Positions 50,970 to 61,951 of a DNA stretch of 64,000 bases are shown in pieces. Below the pieces are notes generated by a model. The model was not told where the DNA came from, did not search any database, and saw nothing but the letters and a program-made list of their open reading frames with translations. A program made the position numbers and the translations under genes. Positions within the stretch are counted from its first letter, which is position 1; the number at the start of each line of letters is the position of its first letter. Source of the stretch: Neurospora tetraspora (taxonomy: Eukaryota; Ascomycota; Sordariomycetes; Sordariales; Sordariaceae); NCBI RefSeq assembly GCF_033439725.1, contig NW_026944387.1, forward strand, positions 2,852,001-2,916,000, in the 5' to 3' direction.

Positions 50970-51986
50970 TCAAAAGGTTCCCGCTGGACGGCACCACTGG
51001 TCGAAACCGGTATCATCCCACTGACCAGGATCCAGAGATCTACGCCAGTGTGTACACACCATGCAGAACATGTCGTATCCAGAAGGGAGCATATCCTGTC
51101 GAAACTCAAAGGGCCAAGCTTGCGCGGTTGCATCTATGACGGTTGATCCGTTGATGAACGTATGCCCCTATTCTCGTTCTTGCCGTCCGGAGCAAATCCG
51201 CAGTCCCCTGTTTCCAGCAGGAAGATGCATCGCTTGTCGATCGGAAACGGAACGACATTGACAGCCATCATCATGCCAGGTACCTCACCGGTTTTCTTCC
51301 ATGATGACTGAGGTCGGTGACGCGGATGGTAGTCGTTGCGGTCAATGGCAGATGCCGGATGCTTCTTGTTTATGCCTTTGCATACTTGGCAGAAGTTTCG
51401 AGTTTATCGAATCCATGTCCGACTCTCAACTTGCAGACCTAAGGAAGTCGAGACCATTCCTTAGTGCGACCAACTTGCATCTTTCCGCACTTGAGGTGTG
51501 ACATGTCCTCCTGCAATTCGAGCAAGCAGAAGACCGGATGCTTGAAGGAGTGCCGCATAGGGCGCTTGGAGTTTTCATCGGTAGCCTTGATGAAGGCATT
51601 CCGAGAAAAAGATAAGGCTGGACGAGCTTGACTTGATAACAGCGATATCATTGTCGTTAACTTGTTCGGGAATGCTGCCTGATTGTCGATGCCCGACCAG
51701 TGGATGGTTTTTCTCCCATCTCAAGCGGTTTCTTTTTCTGATTGGAGTTGCATAGCTGGATCCCTTCATCCAGCTGTGTTGTTGTTGACATTTCCGTTTT
51801 GATATTTGTTTTACTGAATTGGGAAACATCGCATGTCGTCGATTTGTTTTCAGCCGCATCGTCGCCACAGCCTTTTGAGAGTGTCGTGCAGTCCATCGTC
51901 AGATCCAACCAGTCGGGAAACCGGGGTGGATTGAAAAGATCGTGAAACATGGCACACCCGCAGTGCCCCTTTACCGCCAATGCCAT
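50970..51986 (-). pseudogene. Possible decayed gene on the minus strand
   Basis: Several minus-strand reading segments with protein-like composition follow one another in different frames. A 109-codon frame from 51986 includes HCGCAMFHDLF and TTCDVSQF. A segment ending at 51439 contains HPVFCLLELQED. A frame near 51280-51140 contains NVVPFPIDKRCIFLLETGD. A 63-codon run from 51158 to the stop at 50970 contains FINGSTVIDATAQAWPFEF and two C-x2-C or W-C pairs. They look like pieces of one Cys-containing protein separated by introns or frameshifts. I could not build a clean spliced model and do not recognise the family. It may be a pseudogene or chance. Confidence 0.3.
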
Positions 51987-52544
51987 GCGCCCCTAATACT
52001 TCACGATGGCTTCAACGGTGGTCGCCACTTCGTTGGACCCCTGGGAGGAGCCGCCCAGCCAGTCTAACGAGCACGGCACCTCACGGAGCGCTCGGGCCAC
52101 CCCTTAAAGTTCCCCTTCCTCGCTTCACGATGCTTGGCGTAAATTGGATGGGATGGTTCACGATCCTGCTTGTCTGTCGCTCCCGCGCTTGCATGATGGG
52201 CATGCGGTGCGGGAGAGGCGATCACAAATGCTAAACTTAGTGGAAGCAGTACTGTCGTGGCTCGTCTCGTCTCGCCTCTCTGAGTCGGGCTGGCTCCAGG
52301 GGGGAGGGGGTCCAAACACGCCAAAAGGTAAGTTCCGGCCCGATTCGGGGTTCACGATGATTTTCTCTGTGGGTTAGGTACCATTTCCCCCGTCACGTCA
52401 CGCTCCTTCCCCGGCCTCGGCTCCTCCACTCTCCTCCACTCACACGGACCTTGCACGGAGTTCACGATGATTTGCTGCTGCCCCCGGACCTTGAAACCAG
52501 CGCTCAACAAACGTGGGTCCTAAAAAAAAGAGGAAGATCGTGAA
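51939..52544. promoter_or_regulatory. Cluster of seven TTCACGAT octamers
   Basis: TTCACGAT occurs on the plus strand at 52000, 52124, 52157, 52351 and 52461, and as ATCGTGAA at 51939 and 52537: seven copies in 606 bp. Chance expectation for an octamer over both strands of this length is about 0.02. Several copies share TTCACGATG(A/G/C). The region is not obviously coding. It may be binding sites for a transcription factor, or traces of a dispersed short repeat. Confidence 0.5.
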
Positions 52545-53741
52545 GTGGGTTTTTGCGCAGACAGCCCAGAACGATGGTGTTGCACCTTACCGTAGGGCTG
52601 AGAGGCCCGCCCGCCGCAAACACACGACGAAAACGGTGAGCGGTGAACCGGTGAATGACACTTTGATTGGCACTGTCATCGATATTTCGGCTTGTCGCTC
52701 TCACGACAGAAAGGTGGTCGAACACTCAGTACTTTTTGGGGTTTTGGGTTTTTCATTCGATACTTCAATCGCTCATCCCTCTACTCTCATTTGTTACTGC
52801 TCTCTTTGCGTATTCAACTGATTCACTTCCTCTCTCACCCACCGAGCGCATCACAAGTTCCAAGGAGGCTGGCTGTCTAGTGATTATCCTACATCATAAC
52901 ACGGTAACATAAAAAAAAAAAAAATTTCCAAAAAAAAAAAAAGGAAATTACGCAATGCTTGACACTTATCATGGCTTCCTTTCAATGTACATGTATCGGC
53001 TTTTATGAAGCTCATTTTTTCGATATCACGCATTCACGTCATAGGTTGAGCTCAAAGTGTTTCTGATGCCCAGCAACATTGCGCATCCCTACCTCGACAC
53101 CCATTTTCAACCTCCCTCCCTCACCTTGCACCAATCCATGTCGTCAACTCATTCTGCACAGCTTCTTCGCGCAGATGATCACAACTTGAAAACATTAATC
53201 CAATCTTCCCAGCATAGCATCCTCATAACATATCTCACCCACATCATTGCTAGCCAACTGAACATCTTGGCTTGAATCGGTATGTACGAAGTCGTCCTGG
53301 TTGCCTTCAATCACTGGTTAATCCGTGTCCTTACAGTGAAACCCCTCGTTCATAATTTCTAAATGACGCCGTCAGGTAGCCGAGTATGTAATGAGAATAG
53401 GGCGCTGAATGAAAGTTAAGCAATAAACTTCATAGCGCAACGCAGTTGGTGGTTAGGACTTTCAACTCCCCTTCTAGAATTTCTTCTCTAATGCTACTAT
53501 CATGATCATGGTCATCCATCTCAAACACCTATCAACTACCAAACCTTCCAAAACCATAATAGCCATGAAACTTGGTATGTCAACGAACAACTAAAACGAT
53601 GCACATCATTGCTACTGTTTTCTCTTCAGTTTCTTCTGTCCCTTTCCATCCTTTCCAGGATAAAAAGACAGAACTGCTCTAGTTGGCACCAACCGACGAC
53701 ATATTATCGGCAAGTCCAAAACCATAGGAGCGCATCAACTT
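52545..53741. other. Intergenic, 3' flank of the Rsc9 homologue
   Basis: About 1.2 kb without a supported gene. It contains an A-rich tract at 52912-52943 (two runs of 12-14 A separated by TTTCC). The part near 53.7 kb is the 3' untranslated region of the minus-strand gene. Confidence 0.5.
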
Positions 53742-56700
53742 CTACTCAACAGGCTCCAGTAGCTTGAACAAGCTAGTGATATACGGCGCCAACAGCCTAT
53801 TCTCGCAGAAAACCTCCCAAAGCCTCGGCATCACAGGCCGGAACAACCTTTCGTTCCACCCTGCATCCGCCGACACCACCAATCCAGGATACGATGACGA
53901 TGATGTTGATACCAACGCCAACGCTCTCTCTTCCTCCTCCTCCTCCTCCTCCTTGGCCTCACTATCATCCTCCTGGCCTTCGCCATCAGTGGGACCCAAC
54001 CGCTTGCGACTCTGCTTCCTCAACCGCTCCTCAGCATCGGTCTTAACGACGTTCCTGGCGATATTCCTCAGAATCAGCACCGCACTAAGCGGGATCCCCG
54101 CCGCTTGCGGCGGCACGTTCGGGTTCCTCTCGTCCCGCACGCTGGCCGTCTCCTCGAACGTCAGCGAGATGGTGCCGGCCGGCTTGATCACCCTCGTCTT
54201 GGATCTCTTTGGCGAAGACGCCACCTGCGCAGGACCGCCGCCGGGAGTGGTCATACCACCAGCACCACCACCACCGGGGAACGGCTCTGTCGCGCCGCCG
54301 CCGGCCGCAGGGGTAGGGGGAGGTTGGAGGGTGGGGTATAAGGCGTTGTGGCGAGCCTCTTCGGCCTTGAGATGGGTCTTGATGTGCATCATCAACTGCA
54401 TCAGGTTGAGTTTGGTCGGGGCCGGGTACCTGCGGCAGCTATCCCAGTGGCAGGAGTAGGTACCTTCTTTGTTGGAGAATTTGTTGTCGGTGCCGGGGGC
54501 TTCGCCGAGGTGGTGCGTGAGGATGTGGTTCCACATCGATTCGGTGGTTAGGTGCCAGGCGCCGCACACAACGTGTTGCTGTTGTTGCTGTAGTTGTTGC
54601 TGCTGCTCGTCGCTGGTGGGCTGCCGTGTCCATTGACAGCCCAGGTAGCCACGGTTTTCGGGACTAATGGGAAACGCACGAGGTCTGATTCCCCTAATTA
54701 TGAATCGGCTCTGAACCTCCCCAGTAGGTCCCTGTTCACGGAATACTTGCGCACCAGCGGTATGGTACACAGAGCTGATGTTCCTGATGAACTCGGCTGC
54801 GTTGATCATGCTTCGTCCGGTACGTTTTAGCGGCTCAAGGAATGCCGCGTTGTAGGCTTGCCAGATCGCTATCTGTGTCACCTGTGCGTCAGGATCTTCC
54901 TCGAACGTGCACCGCACCCACTGGTGTGTGCGCTCCGGTTCTTCCATGGCCAACAGCCGCTCGAGAAGGTCGGGAGGAATAGACACGACCTGCTCGGAAG
55001 GTGCATCATACACGATCCGAGCCTCGCTTACAACAATATCCTTGTGGTAGCGCTTAGCACCGTGAGACAACAGCCGGACGAGATGGGTGACCAGGTGCTC
55101 CACGTTGGTACCCTTGATCAGGGTATCCAAGTTAGGGACAACGGCAGTATACTGGTACAGGAAGTCGAGGCATGCATCAACCAGCTCGTCGTCGTTGAGT
55201 AGAAGCCAGTCCATAAGGTTCTGTAGGACAGACACCGGGACATCGTGAAGCTTGTTGGTTTCCGTGGCATGGTTCATCGAGATACGACCAATAGCTCGCA
55301 AAGCGGTGAGAATCGTGCCGCGGTCGTTAGACTTGAGCTGGCCAAGCAGGGTTTGATACAAGGGATCGTCGGATTCCAGCACCAAGTTGGGTGTAATTTG
55401 TTCGGCGATGTCCAGCGCAAAATGCTTGAGCTCCACGGTGAGATCCATGTCCGGAAGGTGAAGAAGAATGCATAGTAGATCTTTTATCGGTGGGTAATCC
55501 GCCATGAACCAGGCATTGTCCGGCAGCATAACCATGTTCCGAATGGTAAGAACGGCTTCGGTAATAAGTGTCATGTGGTCGGTAAACTCTGAAGGCTGAA
55601 AGTTGTCTTGGACATCCTTGCGCTTGAGCTGTGCAATGCGCTCTAGGATATCAAGGGTACCGTTGATACCATCGAGCTCGCCGATTTCGCCGTCGTCGAC
55701 ATCGGGGTCATTCGATATGATCCATTCGACGTCGTAGAATAAGCTGCCTACGCCCAGGGCAAACTCGGTCAACCCTTCGGCCAATCCACTGAATTGTGCG
55801 AACTTGTACTTATCGCCGCGTTCAAACGAAATCTTGACTAGGTGGTTGAGTCCAAAGGCCTGCTCAGCACGGATACCGGATCGGAGAGCTAGGAGACAGC
55901 GCTCATAAATATTCGGGCCATCGAGGCTACCTATGATTGGTGAGCATATGTGATCAAGGGAGCGGTCGCGACAAGACTTACCTGGTGGAAGGGCGGCGCG
56001 TACCAGTGCCGAAGTACTGGGAGCACCGGGAGCGCCAGATGGGCCAGGTTGCCTGAGAAGGCGCCGCCTCTTGTTGAATAACTCGGGATTGCTCGTAGGT
56101 GTATCGACGATGCGCAGCTGCAGCGGCTGCAGCGGCGCAGGTTGGTAACTCTGCACCAGGTGGTGACTGTGGTCTGGACCTGGGTTGTACATAACGGACG
56201 CGCTTCCTCGGTTTTGGTGGGCGTGAGGCGGGCCGTGGGAAGGTATGGGAGTACTAGAATGGGATTGCGAATGCGACGGGGGTTGTTGGTTGTGTTGTGA
56301 ATTGGAGTTAGAGGAAGGATTGGCTGCAGGTTGTTGTTGCGCAGAACCGGCATGTCGTGTTTGCCGCGTCGAGTTTGTGTCTGGATGGAAAATCACCCTC
56401 GGCGCAGGCGCTTCTCTGAGACCCCGGGACGCGCGAGCCGAGTTGGGAGTGTCAACAGTACTCCGCTCCCTACTCGGAGTCCCATCGTCACCGGAATCTT
56501 CCTTATCACCTTTCAAACTCCTGGCGGTAAAGTTTTCAAGGGTTCTAGTTAAGAGTGATCCTCCTTTGGCAGTAGTAAACTCAAGAATCTCGGGTGGAGG
56601 GGGTTCCTTATTGTGGATCGTCTTGATCTCGTAGGCGGCCAAGTTCTTGTAGAATATTTGTTTCAACGTATAAGCATCGGCAGGCGCATTGTGCCTCATG

Positions 56701-56948
56701 AGACCTAGACCCTCGCACATTTTCCGCCACATCAGCTTCTCGTCCGAGACCTTATCGTATCCGCCATGTTCGACGATGTGTTTGAATAGCTTGAGCAGGT
56801 CGACCGTCAGGTTGCCCATCTTGGGTTCGGGGTCAAAGTTGGTGCCGCGCTTCTCGTGGAAGACACGCAGATCTTCGATAAACTTTTCATATTCGGGCGT
56901 ACGGTCGACAGTATGCTCGGGCATGAGTTGAGGTTTCGGAGGAGCCAT
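53742..56948 (-). CDS. rsc9: RSC chromatin-remodelling complex subunit Rsc9 homologue (ARID, RFX-like, C2H2)
   Basis: DNA-binding subunit of a SWI/SNF-type (RSC) remodeller, nuclear. The ARID domain lies at about 16-115 (YEKFIEDLRVFHEKRGT... KMWRKMCEGLG-like block). Next come a low-complexity Ser/Gln/Pro-rich segment, a long helical region (about 330-650), an RFX-type winged helix (about 655-745, starting HQWVRCTFEED), a poly-Gln patch, a C2H2 finger (C816, C821, H838, H842) and an acidic Glu-rich patch before a conserved-looking C-terminus. The frame is open over 1068 codons, but 55931-55981 is a 51-bp in-frame intron (GTAAGT...CATAG). Removing it leaves exons 56948-55982 and 55930-53742 and a 1051-aa product. 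The start at 56948 fits ARID proximity to the N-terminus. It shares a 1.1-kb divergent promoter with the next gene. Confidence 0.92.
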   Translation of the reverse strand: MAPPKPQLMPEHTVDRTPEYEKFIEDLRVFHEKRGTNFDPEPKMGNLTVDLLKLFKHIVEHGGYDKVSDEKLMWRKMCEGLGLMRHNAPADAYTLKQIFYKNLAAYEIKTIHNKEPPPPEILEFTTAKGGSLLTRTLENFTARSLKGDKEDSGDDGTPSRERSTVDTPNSARASRGLREAPAPRVIFHPDTNSTRQTRHAGSAQQQPAANPSSNSNSQHNQQPPSHSQSHSSTPIPSHGPPHAHQNRGSASVMYNPGPDHSHHLVQSYQPAPLQPLQLRIVDTPTSNPELFNKRRRLLRQPGPSGAPGAPSTSALVRAALPPGKSCRDRSLDHICSPIIGSLDGPNIYERCLLALRSGIRAEQAFGLNHLVKISFERGDKYKFAQFSGLAEGLTEFALGVGSLFYDVEWIISNDPDVDDGEIGELDGINGTLDILERIAQLKRKDVQDNFQPSEFTDHMTLITEAVLTIRNMVMLPDNAWFMADYPPIKDLLCILLHLPDMDLTVELKHFALDIAEQITPNLVLESDDPLYQTLLGQLKSNDRGTILTALRAIGRISMNHATETNKLHDVPVSVLQNLMDWLLLNDDELVDACLDFLYQYTAVVPNLDTLIKGTNVEHLVTHLVRLLSHGAKRYHKDIVVSEARIVYDAPSEQVVSIPPDLLERLLAMEEPERTHQWVRCTFEEDPDAQVTQIAIWQAYNAAFLEPLKRTGRSMINAAEFIRNISSVYHTAGAQVFREQGPTGEVQSRFIIRGIRPRAFPISPENRGYLGCQWTRQPTSDEQQQQLQQQQQHVVCGAWHLTTESMWNHILTHHLGEAPGTDNKFSNKEGTYSCHWDSCRRYPAPTKLNLMQLMMHIKTHLKAEEARHNALYPTLQPPPTPAAGGGATEPFPGGGGAGGMTTPGGGPAQVASSPKRSKTRVIKPAGTISLTFEETASVRDERNPNVPPQAAGIPLSAVLILRNIARNVVKTDAEERLRKQSRKRLGPTDGEGQEDDSEAKEEEEEEEERALALVSTSSSSYPGLVVSADAGWNERLFRPVMPRLWEVFCENRLLAPYITSLFKLLEPVE
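55931..55981 (-). other. In-frame 51-bp intron of the Rsc9 gene
   Basis: On the minus strand it begins GTAAGTCTTG and ends CAATCATAG, with a CTCAC branch-like site. Its length is a multiple of three and it contains no stop, so retention would add 17 residues (GKSCRDRSLDH and following) in a Pro/Ala-rich linker. Confidence 0.8.
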
Positions 56949-58045
56949 TCTGGCGGATCGAGCCGCAGTACGGCTCCCACTGAGGGCTTCGAGGGAGAGC
57001 TAGGAAGGCTTCGTTTGCGATTGCGATTGTTGGGTGGGATGGGCGCCAATGGGAGTTCGTCTCAAACTGTTGCTGGTCGAATGTAACGTAACGTAATGAT
57101 ATCCGGGTATTGGAATTTGTGGCTGTAATGCAGATGCCGGTGTCTCGATATGTTGGGGTCGAATTCGAAGGTATAAAGTTGTCGCGATGGCCCAGGGAAT
57201 GCGACGCGAGGCTGGTCTGCCACTTGCGAACTTTCCACTTTCTGAAATCGCGGGAGGGATTGACGGCATGGCGTCGGTTTTTTCCACTGGCACAGAGAGC
57301 TAAAGGTCATTCCCTGCAGCGCACTGGCCAATGTCAGTCACCAGCCAAGACACCTATGCCCCGCTTGACGCACGTCGCGCTCGAGCCACATTGGCAGCTC
57401 TGTTCCAGCGATAGCTCCATGTTCTCACTGACACCTGAACAACATCCAAATATTTCAACGTCGCTTCCAAGTGCTCCTCCAACATGGGCCAATGACACTC
57501 GCACAGGACACAATGGATTTTGAAGGAAACGCCGGAGTTTTTTTCTCCTGGAGTTAACCAACTCTCAATTTGATCATTATGGCTTTGTCAAAAATATTAC
57601 GGCCGTTTTGCGCGAGTGTACCGGTACCTAGGTATCTTTACATGGGACAATTTGAACCTTGGCTTGCACACATTGGATTGAGCTATCATGGGAAGGAACA
57701 ACCCCAGGTTCGCCGATAGTCACTGCCCAAGAGCACATTCAGTTGCGGCATGTATCCCCTCAAGATGAAGCGGAGATCAAGTGATCTCGACTGTCGAGCA
57801 CTGCACCTTCCCGCCTCTTTTCGATTCCTTCCTCTTCCAAATCTCGAAACAGGAGGAGGGCAACTCACAGCGCCTTCTTCCGTCATCTTTTTCTCTCTCG
57901 AACATCCTTCAGTTATTTGCTTTGATTCTTACGACGACCGCCCCTGCAGTTAAAACTTAGGTAAACTGCAGTTACTTACGGAGTCCCGTCAAGTCCCTCC
58001 CGTCCAGGTTCATTATCGCCTCGGCTGCTTCCAGAGTTGGTAGGA
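56949..58045. promoter_or_regulatory. Divergent promoter region, Rsc9 and hypothetical gene
   Basis: About 1.1 kb between two divergently transcribed genes. No other gene is supported. It contains fungal-style words such as GGTACCTAGGTAT near 57624 and an inverted GCAGTTA/TAACTGC-like pair near 57945-57975. No defined regulator site is recognised. Confidence 0.45.
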
Positions 58046-59725
58046 ATGGCGCCCTCGAAGAGCAAGAAGCCGAAAAAGCAAACAGCGGTAACCATCAGTC
58101 CGGTTTTGCGCCGTTTTGAGCTTGAAGATGTCTTCATCAACCAGCGCCACAACAATTTCAAAGATCCCCAACTGGTCCTCAAAAGCCAACTCGATCGATC
58201 GCGTGGGATGCCCTACAATGCTGGGGTAAACTCCCAGATGCCCATCTGGCATCATCAGTTGATGATACATGTCAAGGACAAAGCAGATGAGCTGGTCAGT
58301 CCTACATTATCCATATATGTTCCCTTACGATGCAACGTTCTAAAACCGGCACCATAGGCGAAGCTGGACTTGGAAGATTTTACCCCAGCCGCCAAAGCCA
58401 GGGACCCTCCTTCGCAGTGTACCGCCGCATGTTCACCTTCTGAGCGTGCTTTCATGTTTTGGTATCCCATGGGGCCTGAAAGGGTGAGTGATTGGCAACC
58501 ATGACATGATGCAATCCGACATGGCTAACCACATATATACTTGAATGAGAGACAGGCGTCACTTTTGTTCTCGATGAAAAGCACTTCTGACTTTGAAGCC
58601 GTCCTGAGAGAAATGAAGCGGTGGGAAGTGACTATGGCTTCCAGCAGGCATGGCTTCGGGCACAGTTTCTGGATTAGAAGAGAGCAGCAGGGTCTTCCCT
58701 CCATTCCTCAAATCAATCCTCTGACTGTGACCAAGTCATCTAGCAGGCGACACCGAAAATACATCACCAACGCACACCCGGGCCTGCTTATAGACACCAA
58801 CAATCCGCACCTATTGCATTCAGTGAGCAGTGCAGGCCAATTTTTTGCGAGTCCCCAGCCAATCCAGCACCTTAGCCAACCGTTTTACCTTCAACAACCG
58901 CAACAAGCCTTGGTCCCCGGAAGCCTCCTTCAACGCTCGGCAAGTACTATTGCAGTTCCTGGTGTACTTGGAGAAGGTGTCTACAAAATCAGCAAAGTGA
59001 AATCGAACCCCATCGGCCGATCTAGAGTGAGGAGACTCTCTTCTTCCAAGGCTGGAGAAGCAGCACCCACCTATTTAACACGACCAAGGATTGCTAGACA
59101 ACCTTCGGGACTTAGTTCAGGTATCGTCAACTTCAATCACGACTCTCCTGCCGTGCAGCTGCAACCTAGGCCCCCTATCAACATTCCAAAGATGGCAAAA
59201 CACTTTATGGCTGGCTTGACAGAAGCCACTATGATATGGAATGAACACATGAGACGGGGCAAAGAGGAGAGTGATTTGGTGAGCGACCTTAAAGAGAAGA
59301 TCAGAATCTGGATGAGACACGCGAGGGTGTGTCAACGAGACCTGAACGAAGTAGATTTCGCCACTAAGCAGAGGATGAGAGGGCAGCCAGTCGGTACCGG
59401 CACGCTCCGACGAATGTCTAAATCAGGAGTAGGATCACGCTTTCACCCCAGCGTGCCTTTTACCTCGGGAAAGCCTATGGTCCGAAGCACGCGTCAGCCG
59501 GTAGAAATACCTCCCGCCTCAGCAGAAACTTTCAGTCTGGGTGTGCCTTCTCCTATTCTCTCCAGCAGATCGACCGTCATCTCATCTCACTCGGATCTTG
59601 CGTCAATCCCAAATAGCCGTTTTGCGTTACCCACGCATTTTCCTTCGCTCACGGCAACCACTCAAAATTCACCATCTCCTACGAACAGCTGGGGTGAGAG
59701 AGCATTTACTGGTGGGTTCCTATGA
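58046..59725 (+). CDS. Hypothetical protein, 514 aa, lineage-specific looking
   Basis: Function unknown. Three exons (58046-58294, 58358-58483, 58556-59725) with introns of 63 bp (GTCAGT...ATAG) and 72 bp (GTGAGT...ACAG) join in frame to 514 residues. The N-terminus is Lys-rich (SKSKKPKKQ). The first 190 residues contain hydrophobic/aromatic, probably folded stretches (HHQLMIHVKDKADEL, FMFWYPMGPERQASLLF, FEAVLREMKRWEVTMASS). The middle is Gln/Pro/Ser-rich. At about 340-400 a helical segment (FMAGLTEATMIWNEHMRRGKEES shortened here: MIWNEHMRRGKEE) precedes IRIWMRHARVCQRDLNEVDF. The tail is Ser/Pro-rich. There is no signal peptide or membrane segment. The clean frame across both splice sites argues that it is real. 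Its promoter is shared with the Rsc9 gene. Confidence 0.75.
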
Positions 59726-60347
59726 TTTTGTTGAACAATCAGGCGGTCGGATGATTCGATTCTCCCTGGGTTGGCTCTTGCTACTTGGATGGACTTCTGT
59801 GGCGGAATAGGTCGCATCCTGTATAACAAGTTATTATGAATGGATTTCTGGCAGAGGAGAAAATCGTTGTCCACGAGTTATAAGCACCCGTAGCTGAACA
59901 AAAGGGACCACCTGAGAATATAATGATATCAAGTCAACAACTGACCAAGCCAAGCTAGGATCAACTGACCCAAGCCTCATATGAACTTGCTGCTCAACGC
60001 GAATCATGTTTGACATGCTTCCCTTCCGTCCTTCCCCCGGCTTCCGTGTACGCTGTGCGTTCAACCCAGCTGTAAGTCCACCTTTCTTCTTTTTTTTTTT
60101 TGCACTTTGCTTCTGATCGCTCGGTTCCCTTCACGAAGCTTGATATGCTGCATGCTTGTCTGGTCCCAACATAGTCCTGCCGTATTCATCCCTCGATCTT
60201 TCAAATACGTGGAATTCATCCGAATCCAGGGTCACTTTCTCCTCAGTAAACACTGTGACTGCAATCTTATTTCCTTTCCCACTACATACATACATACCTA
60301 AACTATCGCATCACTCAAACCTCACTCACTTACCCTCCCCCTCCCCC
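59726..60347. other. Convergent 3' intergenic region
   Basis: About 620 bp between the ends of the hypothetical gene (+) and msrB (-). It holds their 3' UTRs, a T-rich run near 60095 and a pyrimidine-rich stretch near 60330. No gene is seen. Confidence 0.5.
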
Positions 60348-61071
60348 TTACTTCGCACCCGCAGCCGAATCCTCCTCACTAAAAGTCAACGAAATACTAT
60401 TCACACAATGCCGCTCGTCCGTCGGCGTGTTGAACCCTTCTCCCTTAAACACGTGGCCCAGGTGCCCGCCGCAGTTGCTGCACACGATCTCGGTCCGTGT
60501 CATGCCAAAGGTGCGGTCCTCGTGCCGCGTCACGGCGCCCGGGATGCTGTTGAAATAGGCCGGCCAGCCGCAGCCCGAGTTGAACTTGTGCGAGGCCTTG
60601 TAAAGCGGCGCGTGGCAGCCGGCGCAGGTGTACACGCCCGCGGAGGGGTAGTGCTTGTCGAACTCGCCGGTGCCGGCGGGTTCGGTGCCCTTTTCGCGGA
60701 GGATGCGGAATTGTTCTTGGTTTGGGGTCAGTGATTTGATGGTGTGGATTGAGGAATATAAGGGCTGGTGAGATGAAAGTCGTGCTGATATGGGTTATTT
60801 CATGGAAAGGCAACTCACGAGGGCTGAGAACCGCACGCCACTCATGGGCGGACTTTTGGACGGGGTAGTTCTCGGGCATTTTGTTGGAAGATGATGAGGA
60901 GGATGAACCGAAAAAGCTGCTGAGAAAGGGAATCGTAGGCATAGAAAATTTCAAGAGTAGGTTGTTTCCCGGCGATAATGATGAGTGTTGCGGTATGCGT
61001 GGCCTCTGTGTGAAGGTGGACAAAGTGCGCAAAATGCGGAGGAAGTTGGCGGCTTGGGGATAGTAACGCAT
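60348..61071 (-). CDS. msrB: Peptide-methionine (R)-S-oxide reductase (MsrB)
   Basis: Reduces the R form of methionine sulfoxide in proteins, using thioredoxin. Exons 61071-60819 and 60715-60348 (intron 60716-60818, GTGAGT...CAAG) give 206 aa. Splicing creates SPQQFRILREKGTEPAGTG, the start of the MsrB fold. Zinc ligands are C115/C118 and C163/C166, the catalytic Cys is C188 (RHCVNS), and C133 (GCGWPAYF) is a likely resolving Cys. All signature residues are present. The ATG at 61071 gives an Arg-rich, acid-free N-terminus (MRYYPQAANFLRILRTL) typical of mitochondrial import. Internal ATGs before PTIPFLSSF and PENYPVQ could give a cytosolic form. Upstream codons to 61191 lack an ATG. Promoter region shared with the ArfGAP gene. 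Confidence 0.94.
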
Positions 61072-61951
61072 GAAGGTCAACTGTTGTTGCTGGATATTGA
61101 ATAACCTTAAGTGGTTTGATGTTTTTGTAGATGATGAGAATGCTTGATATTCACAATGTGGAATTGTCTTATATGAGGTTTGGAATAACAAATCACATGC
61201 GAATGAAATAGAACCGATATAGATTTATCTGCAACTTCTATGCATGTCGAAAAGTTGCCCCAGCGATGACGGGGTGTTGTTAGTGACCTCTCGCTGTAAG
61301 TTGGGATCGGGGAGTCTTGCGTCAGAGACTCGATCCCGTCACAGTATGGAAAACAAAGCGGCAGTTGATCTCGCTCAAGAGCTGTGACTTTCGACATCCG
61401 AAGGCATCGACTACTCCTGCTTATGATACGGTGAAAAGCATAGAAATAACTGCCGATGTTTGATATCTCTACAATACCCGCCCAGACTGTTGAGGGACTC
61501 CAACGCTGCCCCTGCAGTGCTGTTGGTTTATCACAGCAAAGAAAGTCGGGGGAGGATGATGTATTCCGTCGAGATACAAAAGTACATTTGTATTATTCAA
61601 GCCACAACTGGCTTGCTTCGTGTGCGATTAACACGCAAGGTTCGATCAAAGGGCGGTGTTGTTTAAACGGCGCCAGCTGACCCTTGTCGGACCTTGATAG
61701 TGGCGGTCCCACCGTTGACGGGGCCTGGGCGCATTGCAGTGGAGGACACTCCTGAGTCTCTGCATTGATATGTCCCGGGCCAGCCATTCCTTTCTGTAGG
61801 TCGTTGTTTAAACTCGCACAACCAACAGCTCACCGAATCCGACTATTTCAAAGACTCGACAGCAACCTGTCCTCCGAATCCCAACCGGTCCCGATTCCTT
61901 CTCCCATCCAAAACCTACGGTGAAGCAACTGTTTACTGCGAACACATCGCC
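61072..61951. promoter_or_regulatory. Divergent promoter region, msrB and ArfGAP genes
   Basis: About 880 bp between divergent start codons. No ORF with recognisable features and no RNA gene. It should contain both core promoters, and the right end is a CCAACCG/TCCAAAAC-type leader. Confidence 0.45.

Noticed and set aside
61439-61680. Short ORFs in the msrB/ArfGAP divergent region
   Set aside because: They overlap in two frames, lack any domain and sit where two promoters are expected.
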